Assembly (NCBI GenBank): GCA_965368585.1
Contig: CBDUNM010000037.1
Coordinates: forward strand, 1 to 35,380
Reading direction: 5' to 3'
Source of the DNA: JARRQB01 sp965368585
Lineage (GTDB): Bacteria; Pseudomonadota; Gammaproteobacteria; Chromatiales; Chromatiaceae
Length of the DNA: 35,380 nucleotides
Shown piece by piece: positions 6,902-13,437 of this stretch (position 1 is its first letter; each line of letters opens with the position of its first letter). The translations under genes were made by a program, and so were the position numbers. The notes below the pieces were generated by a model that searched no databases, was not told the DNA's origin, and was given only the letters and a program-made list of their open reading frames with translations.

Positions 6902-7758
6902 CCGTCGCATGGACCGACCGGCATGTAGCCGATCAGTTCGCTGTGGGCATCGGCGAATGCGCGACGTTCGTGCAGCACGTCGTCGAATATCTGCACGATT
7001 TCTGCCGTGTGCAGCGACTGTGGACTGATGCGCAGCAGGTCGACATTGAGCCTGCGCGCGTCGTCGATGGCGTGCAGCAGACTGTAAGTGCGTGCGGACT
7101 GGGTCTGGATGCCATTCAGCGCGAGGAATCGTGTGTCCTCCTGGGTCGACAGCAGCATGCCGTCGGGATAGTCGAGGCAACGAAGTTGGCAGTCGTCCTT
7201 CGGCAGCCTGTGCGCGCGCGCCGTGAAGCAGCGGGCCGACAGTGCCAGCGGCAGGCGGCCGAAGGCGAACAACTCCGTCTCGACCCCGTCCGGACGGTCG
7301 GCCTGCATCGCCGCCAGGGTGTCGCGCGACAGTTCGACCGGCATCGCCCAGCGGCGCAGGCCGAGTGCGGCCAGCTTGTGCAGCGTGGCCGTGTTGTAGA
7401 TGTTGACGAGCGGGCCGGCGACGAACGGTGTCGCACCGGCCAGCAGCTGCACCGCAGCCATGTCGTTGGCCTCGACCAGGAAGCGGTCGTTGGCGCACAA
7501 CCGGCGCAGGCTCTTCAGCTCCGACTCGGCCTCGATCAGCGCCAGGCTCGACAGCACCACTTCCTTGCCCGCGTCGGCCAGCTCACTGCCGATCGCCAGC
7601 CAGTCGTCGAGGCGCAGGCCGCGTCGCTTGGCGCACACGGTCTCGCCGAGATACACGGTATCGACCGGCGATCGGGCGATCGCGCGGTAGAAGTCGAACA
7701 GGTCGTCGCGCGACCAGAAATACAGCACCGGGCCGAGGGCGAGGCGGGGAGAGGTCAT
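6835..7758 (-). CDS. ubiV: UbiV, O2-independent ubiquinone hydroxylation, U32 peptidase-like
   Basis: UbiV pairs with UbiU; both are [4Fe-4S] members of the peptidase U32 family, and together they carry out the ring hydroxylations of ubiquinone synthesis without O2. The 307-residue product has LALGPVLYFWSRDDLFDFYR, VYLGETVCAKRR, VVLSSLALIEAESELK, the SARCFTARAHR motif, and DDCQLRCLDYP. The cluster cysteines are C42, C177, C190 and C194, the pattern of E. coli UbiV (39, 180, 193, 197). The ATG at 7758 has AGGA eight bases upstream and fits the family; an ATG at 7782 overlaps the ubiU stop but adds eight unmatched residues. It is the last gene of yhcC-ubiU-ubiV and intact. Confidence 0.93.
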   Translation of the reverse strand: MTSPRLALGPVLYFWSRDDLFDFYRAIARSPVDTVYLGETVCAKRRGLRLDDWLAIGSELADAGKEVVLSSLALIEAESELKSLRRLCANDRFLVEANDMAAVQLLAGATPFVAGPLVNIYNTATLHKLAALGLRRWAMPVELSRDTLAAMQADRPDGVETELFAFGRLPLALSARCFTARAHRLPKDDCQLRCLDYPDGMLLSTQEDTRFLALNGIQTQSARTYSLLHAIDDARRLNVDLLRISPQSLHTAEIVQIFDDVLHERRAFADAHSELIGYMPVGPCDGYWRGVSGLTWGGGLETASAAQ

Positions 7759-7778
7759 GTGATCGGTCCTGTCGGAAA

Positions 7779-8774
7779 TCATTGCCAGGGGCGTGCGTAG
7801 GCGCCGAGCGTGGTCTGTTGGCCTTCGCTGACGCGGCCGAGCGTCTGCTGCCACTCGGCCAGCGGGCGGTAGCCGGCCGGGTCGTGCAGGCAGCTGTCGA
7901 TCGCGGCACGCCATACGCCGGTCACCTGACGTACATAAGCCGGGCTGCGCTGGCGACCCTCGAGCTTGATCGCGGCGACGCCGGCGGCGGCCAGCTGCGG
8001 CAGCAGGTCGAGGGTGTTCAGGCTGGTTGGCTCCTCGATTGCGTAATAGGTGTTCTGGCCGACCTGGTAGCGACCCTTGCACAGCGTCGGGTAGCCTGCA
8101 TGCGCACCGGCACCCACCCGGTCGACCAGTATGTCGCCCAGGCGGGTCTCCAGCCCGTTCGCTGTCTCGACCCACTGCACTGAAGCGGCCGGTGAGCACA
8201 CGCCGTGGGTGTTGGGCGACTTGCCCGCGGCATACGACGACAGCAGGCAGCGGCCCTCGACCATCACGCACAAGCTGCCGAAGCCGAATACCTCGATCTG
8301 CACCGGGCTGTGCTCGATCACGTGCTGCACCTGGGCCAGCGACAGCACGCGCGGCAGCACCGCGCGACGCACGCCGAACTGCTCGTGGTAGAAGCGCAGC
8401 GCCTCGTAACTGGTCGCCGAGCCCTGCACCGACAGGTGCAGGGCCAGGTCGGGGTGGCGTTCGCTGGCGTAGTCGAGCACGCCGATGTCGGCGGCGATCA
8501 GCGCATCGAGGCCCAGCGTGGCGGCGCGGTCGACCGCGGCCCGCCAGACCGGCCAGCCGGCCGGCTGCGGGTAGGTGTTGAGGGCGAGGAAGACCTTCCG
8601 TCCGCGTGCATGTGCGTAGGCAATGCCATCGTGCATGCCTTGCTCGTCGAAGTTCAGTCCCTCGAAATTGCGCGCGTTCGTGGCGTCACGAAAACCAAGG
8701 TAGACAGCATCGGTGCCGGTATCGACCGCCGCCTTCAGCGAGGCCAAATTGCCGGCCGGGCAGACGAGTTCCAT
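7779..8774 (-). CDS. ubiU: UbiU, O2-independent ubiquinone hydroxylation, U32 peptidase-like
   Basis: UbiU is the partner of UbiV in oxygen-independent ubiquinone synthesis, a [4Fe-4S] protein of the U32 peptidase family without expected protease activity. The 331 residues open with MELVCPAGNLASLKAAVDTG and DAVYLGFRDATNARNF, typical of the family. The cluster cysteines fall at C169, C176, C193 and C232, the same positions as in E. coli UbiU; they sit in FGFGSLCVMVEGRCLLSS, THGVCSPA and PTLCKGRY. The C-terminal KLEGRQRSPAYVRQVT is also typical. Its ATG at 8774 lies three bases after the yhcC stop and its end lies 20 bases before ubiV, so it is the middle gene of one operon, probably FNR-controlled. 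Confidence 0.94.
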   Translation of the reverse strand: MELVCPAGNLASLKAAVDTGTDAVYLGFRDATNARNFEGLNFDEQGMHDGIAYAHARGRKVFLALNTYPQPAGWPVWRAAVDRAATLGLDALIAADIGVLDYASERHPDLALHLSVQGSATSYEALRFYHEQFGVRRAVLPRVLSLAQVQHVIEHSPVQIEVFGFGSLCVMVEGRCLLSSYAAGKSPNTHGVCSPAASVQWVETANGLETRLGDILVDRVGAGAHAGYPTLCKGRYQVGQNTYYAIEEPTSLNTLDLLPQLAAAGVAAIKLEGRQRSPAYVRQVTGVWRAAIDSCLHDPAGYRPLAEWQQTLGRVSEGQQTTLGAYARPWQ

Positions 8775-8777
8775 GAA

Positions 8778-9725
8778 TCAGAGACCTCCAGCAAGACGTT
8801 GAGAGGAACACGCGCTCCCCTGGCAGCTGCCGCGCTGTTGCAGTGTCGCGGCGATGCCGTCGATCACGCGCCACTTGTAGCGGCACCAGTCGGGCGCGAG
8901 GAGAACCTGTGATGGCGCGGTACCGGTGAGGCGGTGGTACACAACGTCGGGCGGGGTCTGTTCGACCAGGTCGGCCGCGGTGTCGAGGTACTCGTCCAGC
9001 GTCCAGGGCCGGTACTCGCCGCGCCGCCACTGGTTGGCGAGCATGGTGCCTTTGACCACGTGCAGTGGGTGCAGCTTGAGACCGTCGACGCCGTGCTCGA
9101 GCACTCGCGCCAGCGTGGCCTGCGCATGCTCTGGTCCTTCCCCAGGCAGGCCGATGATCAAGTGGGTACACACCTTGAGCCCGCGCACCCGCGCCGCGCG
9201 TACCGCGGCGACGTACTCGGCGAAACTGTGACCGCGGTTCACCCGCTCCAGCGTATCGTCGAATGCTGACTGCAGACCGATTTCCAGCCACATCTCGTGA
9301 CCCTCGTCGCGATAGCGGGCGAGCAGGTCGAGCACCGCGGGCGGGACGCAGTCCGGGCGGGTGCCGACCGACAGGCCGATCACGTCTGGCTCGGCCAGCG
9401 CGGTCCGGTACAGCCGGTCGAGGTGGTCGACGTCTGCGTAGGTGTTTGTATAGGCCTGGAAGTAGGCGATGAAGCGTCGCGCGCCGGTACGCCGCGCGAT
9501 CACTGCGCGTCCGGCGGCAATCTGTTCGCCGATCGCGGGCTCGCGCCGTAGGTTCGGGCTGAACGAGACGTTGTTGCAGAAAGTGCAGCCGCCGCGGCCC
9601 TTGCTGCCGTCGCGGTAGGGACAGGTGAAACCGGCATGGATGGCGACTTTGTGCACGCGTCGGCCGTGACGACGCTTCAGGTCCTGGCCGAAGGTATTGA
9701 CGAACTGGGGTAGGTGGCTGGACAT
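8778..9725 (-). CDS. yhcC: Radical SAM protein, YhcC (TIGR01212) family
   Basis: A 315-residue radical SAM protein of the TIGR01212/YhcC family, whose exact reaction is not established. The iron-sulfur cysteines are C35, C47 and C50 in FTCPYRDGSKGRGGCTFCNN. Following landmarks are FIAYFQAYTNTYA, IGLSVGTRPDCVP, EMWLEIGLQSAFDDTLERVN, HLIIGLPGEG and LKLHPLHVVKGTMLA, all typical of the family. The ATG at 9725 is chosen because the family starts with a similar FVNTFGxDLKRRxGxRVHK; the longer frame to 9794 would place the FNR site inside the gene. It is the first gene of the operon with ubiU and ubiV, which suggests a role in anaerobic life. Confidence 0.88.
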   Translation of the reverse strand: MSSHLPQFVNTFGQDLKRRHGRRVHKVAIHAGFTCPYRDGSKGRGGCTFCNNVSFSPNLRREPAIGEQIAAGRAVIARRTGARRFIAYFQAYTNTYADVDHLDRLYRTALAEPDVIGLSVGTRPDCVPPAVLDLLARYRDEGHEMWLEIGLQSAFDDTLERVNRGHSFAEYVAAVRAARVRGLKVCTHLIIGLPGEGPEHAQATLARVLEHGVDGLKLHPLHVVKGTMLANQWRRGEYRPWTLDEYLDTAADLVEQTPPDVVYHRLTGTAPSQVLLAPDWCRYKWRVIDGIAATLQQRGSCQGSACSSQRLAGGL

Positions 9726-9780
9726 CGGCAACCTCGCAACAAGCAAACCGGATTTGTGCCACCCGGCCTCCGCGCCGGCA

Positions 9781-9794
9781 TTGACCAAGGTCAA
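9781..9794. promoter_or_regulatory. FNR/ANR-type operator upstream of yhcC-ubiU-ubiV
   Basis: TTGACCAAGGTCAA is a perfect inverted repeat with the FNR-family half-site spacing (5+4+5). It lies 55 bases upstream of the yhcC start on the minus strand. With a class-II centre at -41.5 the transcript would start near 9746. In E. coli the ubiUV genes are FNR-controlled, so the location is as expected. No clear -10 hexamer was seen. DNR or another Crp/FNR regulator could bind instead. Confidence 0.7.
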
Positions 9795-9856
9795 GCCGCG
9801 TCCCGCCGTCTACTGATCGTCGATAGGGGTTAATATTGCGACGCTCATATCTTGTG

Positions 9857-10070
9857 CTTTACAAGCTTCCGCTCTACAAAACATTGTGTTTTCGCCACCA
9901 TAACGACGAGGATGTCCATGTCGGTTCCCGCCACCCAGGTGACCCGACTGCCGGCGCGCATAGGGGTGATCGTGCGTTCTTTACGATTTAGGGCGGTCGA
10001 AATCGCCTTTCGAATTCAGCGGGTTACAGCGGACCCGATTTTTCGACCCTTTAGAAAATAGCTTGTAAAG
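9857..10070. repeat. Candidate small element bounded by an 11-bp inverted repeat
   Basis: CTTTACAAGCT at 9857-9867 is answered by its exact reverse complement AGCTTGTAAAG at 10060-10070, bounding 214 bases with no convincing gene. This is the size and shape of a miniature inverted-repeat element, but no target-site duplication is visible beside the ends, and only this copy is in the window. Confidence 0.3.
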
Positions 10071-10157
10071 TCCCCTGCTATCCGCGCAGTAATGCCAGGT
10101 TCAACGCCCCACAGCGCCCGGAATCAGCCGTTCGCGGTACAAGGCTAGGATATTAAC

Positions 10158-10209
10158 AAACTTGACCAATTTTCTTAGCGTTATGCGATAGCAATCGTAT
10201 TACTCCGCA
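10158..10209 (+). repeat. Dispersed repeat, copy 1
   Basis: The 25 bases from 10158 (AAACTTGACCAATTTTCTTA, then GCGTT) are identical to those from 23524; the match continues with scattered, mostly transition, differences through CTCCGCA, about 52 bases in all. Both copies have the same orientation and bracket the surface-protein block. The origin of the repeat is unknown. Confidence 0.7.
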
Positions 10210-10305
10210 AACCGGTTTTATTATCTGCTCGTGCACTCGCGCCGCGTAGCCTAAAAGAACCTCAAGTCACGGAACGCTGTCTGAGGATGGCGCGAGTGGC
10301 TAGAC

Positions 10306-10422
10306 ATTAAGGCCTTGCCAATGTTTGCCGATACGCCCTTGGCGTTAGGGCTGTGCTTGCCGGTGCAGTCGCATGTACCGACTTCCATGGTATTGCGCCG
10401 CAACAAGGAGAGAGGCCTTAAT
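10306..10422 (+). promoter_or_regulatory. Inverted repeat in the 5' leader of the beta-helix gene
   Basis: ATTAAGGCCT (10306-10315) and AGGCCTTAAT (10413-10422) are exact reverse complements. The second arm ends immediately before the ATG at 10423, and the likely ribosome site AAGGAG (10405-10410) lies just inside the loop. Pairing in RNA could influence translation. Each arm is itself partly palindromic (AAGGCCTT), so it could also be a protein-binding pair. Function is inferred only. Confidence 0.35.
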
Positions 10423-11988
10423 ATGATGAAGTTCTGCGCACGATTTTCACGCCGTTTTGGGCTGTTACCTGTCTGTGCCACGTTGTTGTTTTTGCTTGCT
10501 ACGGGAAGCGTACAGGCACTCACAACCTTCACCGCCGGATCACCCGCCAGGGCCTCGGAAGTGAACGGCAATTTCACGGAGCTGAATGACCGGATCGCGA
10601 CCCTCGAGGCCGAGCATGCCGCGTCTACGGTCAATGTCGATTGCGGTTCAGATACGAGTGCTTTGCAGACCGCGGTAGCTGAGGTCCCTACGGGGGCGAC
10701 CCTGGTCGTCACGGGAACGTGCACGGGTCCTATTATGGTGAACCGCAACGGCTTGACATTACGAGCGAGTACCGCGGGTACGGACGGGATTTCTTCGTCC
10801 GGGGTGAATGGTGCGGTATTGACAGTGCGGGCCCATCAAACCGCCATCGACGGTTTGAGTTTGCACGCCACAAGCGCTGTTGATTCCGATGGGTTATTGC
10901 TTCTTGAGGGCTACGCCGTGCTTACTGATCTGCATGTGTCTGGTGCCGAACAATCGATCATCATTGCCCGTGGCGGCACTGCTAAGATGGAAAATACGAC
11001 CCGTATCAACGGATTGTATGTTGTCGACGGCGGTGTGGTACGTATGGAAAACGGAAACGGAGGTTTTAAGATCGAGGCTCGTCGAAACGGCGTTGTCAAT
11101 ATTCGTGACTCGGCGACCGGGAGCGAGTTTACAGAAATTGGAGCGTTCGACGGGGGGCGGATCATATCTGAAGGGACAGCCACCAATCTTACGGTCAATG
11201 GCAAGATCACGCTGATGCGTTCTTCCAGCGCAAGATTCCGTGGCCCGCTGATCGTGAATCACACGCCCGGTCAGGACGAGGACCCTGGCATATCGCTTTC
11301 GGAAAACGCAACCCTCAGACTGCATGGCGGCACGATCAACGCTGAAACCGATATTCTGGGCAGCAGCTCACTGCGTGCCTTCGGGACAGATTTCGTCGAT
11401 CCGACCGATGACACCAAGGGTGGCGTCATCGCGGTTGGTCTGACTTCCGCGCTATTTCTGGAAGACGGGTCGACCGCGGGTGCGGTCGAGGTGGATAACA
11501 ATTCATCTGCGGTGATCAATGATGCAACCTTGTCCGGCGTCACCAGGCCCTGGGATCTCTCGCATTCCTTTGCGGTCGATATCGCATCCGGTGGGCAGTT
11601 TGAAGCGGAGGACGGTTCGACAATCAACGGCAACGTTCACGTGGGTGCGGGTGGCGTGTTCGGGCTTGACGAGGCGACCCTCAACGGGAGTCTCAATGCA
11701 TACCTAAATGGCAGCATAGACGTCGAGGGTGGGGCTATTAATGCCCCCCGGGCGAGCAGCGGCACCTGTCCTAGTGGCGGCATTCGGCTTTCGGACGCCA
11801 GTATTATGCAAATCTACGGCAACTCAACGATCAGTGGGTATTTACGGATCGTTAGTTTATCGCTGCTTTCGGCTTGGGAGATCACAGACTTCGGAGGTAC
11901 GGTCGACGCGCAAACCGACACGATCCAAGCCTTGCAGAACAGTTTTCAGTCGACGACCGGCATCAATGTCTGTACGCCTGCGTCCTGA
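10423..11988 (+). CDS. Secreted right-handed beta-helix protein
   Basis: The 521-residue product starts with a signal peptide (basic MMKFCARFSRRFG, hydrophobic core LLPVCATLLFLLATG, cleavage near VQA). Next comes the motif FTAGSPARASEVNGNFTELN, often seen at the start of bacterial secreted and fibre-like proteins, then a short coiled segment (LNDRIATLEAEHAA). The remainder is rich in G, N, S, T and D with short repeated strands such as GLYVVDGGVVRMENGNG and GSTINGNVHVGAGG, as in parallel beta-helix folds of adhesins, lyases or polymer-binding proteins. No catalytic motif was seen. The ATG at 10423 (or 10426) follows AAGGAG; the upstream ATG at 10315 lacks a signal peptide. It stands alone, upstream of an IS6 fragment. 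Confidence 0.75.
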   Translation: MMKFCARFSRRFGLLPVCATLLFLLATGSVQALTTFTAGSPARASEVNGNFTELNDRIATLEAEHAASTVNVDCGSDTSALQTAVAEVPTGATLVVTGTCTGPIMVNRNGLTLRASTAGTDGISSSGVNGAVLTVRAHQTAIDGLSLHATSAVDSDGLLLLEGYAVLTDLHVSGAEQSIIIARGGTAKMENTTRINGLYVVDGGVVRMENGNGGFKIEARRNGVVNIRDSATGSEFTEIGAFDGGRIISEGTATNLTVNGKITLMRSSSARFRGPLIVNHTPGQDEDPGISLSENATLRLHGGTINAETDILGSSSLRAFGTDFVDPTDDTKGGVIAVGLTSALFLEDGSTAGAVEVDNNSSAVINDATLSGVTRPWDLSHSFAVDIASGGQFEAEDGSTINGNVHVGAGGVFGLDEATLNGSLNAYLNGSIDVEGGAINAPRASSGTCPSGGIRLSDASIMQIYGNSTISGYLRIVSLSLLSAWEITDFGGTVDAQTDTIQALQNSFQSTTGINVCTPAS

Positions 11989-12107
11989 CAAGCTCCTACG
12001 AGCCTGTCTCAGATTAGGCTGATCTACCGCGGAAACCCATGATTGGTCCTGTTTCTCAATCATTCCTGTCAGATAGAACCTGGTGTTTGACTCGTCGTCC
12101 GCGTCCT

Positions 12108-12305
12108 CATACGGCATCCGGAACGTCGTTCCTCCGTAATGGTCGCGATGGTAACTTGTTTCGCTACGGCCGCCATCGGATTAGCGCCAAAAACCATCGG
12201 CTGTTTCGTGATAGAGCGTTCGCGGTTTGGTCAGAGGTTACGTGTACCTGAAGGAATACGACATAGTGATTTTTTTGACACTTCCCAATTAACGTGACAA
12301 CGCCG
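12108..12305 (+). mobile_element. IS6-family remnant, 3' end only
   Basis: The frame reads GNLFRYGRHRISAKNHRLFR then DRAFAVWSEVTCT before TGA at 12249-12251, the C-terminal end of an IS6-family transposase. It closely matches the tail of the larger remnant at 26041-26742 (GNLFRYGRHLMSARNHRLFR, then NRAFAVWSAVTCA). Similarity resumes past the stop at TTAACGTGACAA (12291-12302), which probably marks the element's right end. The other ~560 bases of the gene are gone. Confidence 0.75.
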
Positions 12306-12345
12306 GCTGCACGTCTTTGAGTCAGTGCCATTGCCCTTCTTAATC

Positions 12346-12405
12346 GTGGTCTGACCACGAATACCCAATACCATAGGTCTGACCCCGAAAACCCGAATAC
12401 CTGAA
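12346..12405. repeat. 30-bp imperfect tandem duplication
   Basis: Two adjacent units both start GGTCTGACC and continue CGAATACCCAATACC or CGAAAACCCGAATACC. On the minus strand they read as GGTCAGACC-ending units. It lies between the IS6 fragment and the end of the PEP-CTERM gene. Confidence 0.55.
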
Positions 12406-12426
12406 TAACCAGTTTCATCCAGTGAA

Positions 12427-13413
12427 TTAAATGCCACCAGATCGAAGCGAACGCCTTTTACCCTGCCACCCGGCCATCAGCATCGCCGCGATGGCGACCG
12501 CTCCCAGGGCCGTAGTGGATGGTTCTGGTAAAACCGCCGCACCGACTTGCACGCCTTCGGTAAAGAAGGCCAGCGATGTGCCTGGGTCGAACGCGACCTC
12601 CGACGAAAAGAAGGTATGGTCGGTCAGCTGAAACACTCCGTCTCCGATCTCGACAAATGCATCGCGCAGTTGCGCTTCGATTACAAGTGGATCCACGTCA
12701 AGGCGCAGGAGGTCTGCGCTCACCTCGATGGCCAGATCGTCGATCGTAAGCAGATCGCCCTGCGCCGAGATCTCCACCGAAAACAGTTCTTCATCGTCGA
12801 TTGCGGCACTGAACTCTGCAACAGCGTAGTCCCTGTCACCGCCGCTGACGTCCAATATCAGTTCCCCCAGCACCGGTGCGTAGGTCGGTGTGCCGGGAAT
12901 ACCTGGGGTGATCAAAACTTCTCTTGGGGGGTCGATACACGCTCCGGCCGCCCGTGAACCCGGCAGTGCGGCCGTACCAGCGGCGGTACATACTCCGGAA
13001 ACCGCGCTGTAGGCTGCGCTGCCTTGTACCGATGCTGGCCCGCTGACGATACCCACGCTTTGGTCTTTCGGCACACCCGCATAGCCGACGGCCGGCGATA
13101 TCCCCAGTGGAGGACCAAAAAACAAGGTCACGCTGTTGTCAAAGTGAACCGCCTGAGCTGGATCCAATACCAGAGGTGTGTTCAGTGGCCCAAAGGCGGG
13201 CCTGCTATGTCCGAAAAGCGCCGTCGTACCCGGCAGCAAGACCACGTTGAATAGCCCCAATAAGGGTATGTATTGACTGTTGGTGACCGCGGCAACGGCG
13301 GAGGTAGACTGCAATGCGCCGCTGCAAATCATCAACAGACCCAGCCCGCTCGCGCGCCAGCGCCCGCATCCAAGTCCTTTTCCGGCGCGAAGCTGTTTTT
13401 GGTTTCTATTCAT
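12427..13413 (-). CDS. PEP-CTERM sorted exported protein
   Basis: The 328-residue protein has an N-terminal signal (basic start, then ASGLGLLMICSGALQSTSAVAA) and a C-terminal PEP-CTERM signal: LPEPSTTALGAVAIAAMLMA, then basic GKRRSLRSGG. Such proteins are recognised by an exosortase, usually in bacteria that make exopolysaccharide or biofilm; the exosortase must be elsewhere. The middle is rich in G, A, V, P and D with no known domain; a repeated acidic stretch (LSVEI, LTIDDLAIEV, LRLDVDPLVIEA) suggests beta structure. The ATG at 13413 follows AGGGGAG by six bases. The upstream tpsA stop is only 24 bases away in the same direction, so the two are probably co-transcribed, an unusual pairing. 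Confidence 0.82.
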   Translation of the reverse strand: MNRNQKQLRAGKGLGCGRWRASGLGLLMICSGALQSTSAVAAVTNSQYIPLLGLFNVVLLPGTTALFGHSRPAFGPLNTPLVLDPAQAVHFDNSVTLFFGPPLGISPAVGYAGVPKDQSVGIVSGPASVQGSAAYSAVSGVCTAAGTAALPGSRAAGACIDPPREVLITPGIPGTPTYAPVLGELILDVSGGDRDYAVAEFSAAIDDEELFSVEISAQGDLLTIDDLAIEVSADLLRLDVDPLVIEAQLRDAFVEIGDGVFQLTDHTFFSSEVAFDPGTSLAFFTEGVQVGAAVLPEPSTTALGAVAIAAMLMAGWQGKRRSLRSGGI

Positions 13414-13437
13414 GATGTGCTCCCCTCGGTAAAAAAA

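Larger units (their letters stand above)
9726..10422. other. Long intergenic region between the ubi operon and the beta-helix gene
   Basis: No supported gene is seen in these 697 bases. They hold the FNR-type operator (9781-9794), a possible small inverted-repeat element (9857-10070), one copy of a dispersed repeat (10158-10209) and an inverted repeat in the leader of the beta-helix gene (10306-10422). The short open frame at 9852-10061 is basic, without family resemblance, and is not called. Confidence 0.5.
11989..12426. other. Intergenic stretch with IS debris
   Basis: No gene is supported. It holds the 3' end of an IS6-type transposase (12108-12251, with flanking similarity to about 12305) and a 30-bp imperfect tandem duplication (12346-12405). 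The rest shows nothing. Confidence 0.5.

Noticed and set aside
8686..9762. 358-codon minus-strand frame overlapping yhcC
   Set aside because: Overlaps the clear radical SAM gene in another frame and is low in complexity (Arg/Ala-rich).
9852..10061. Small 69-codon plus-strand frame
   Set aside because: Basic and without ribosome site or family match; lies within the inverted-repeat segment.
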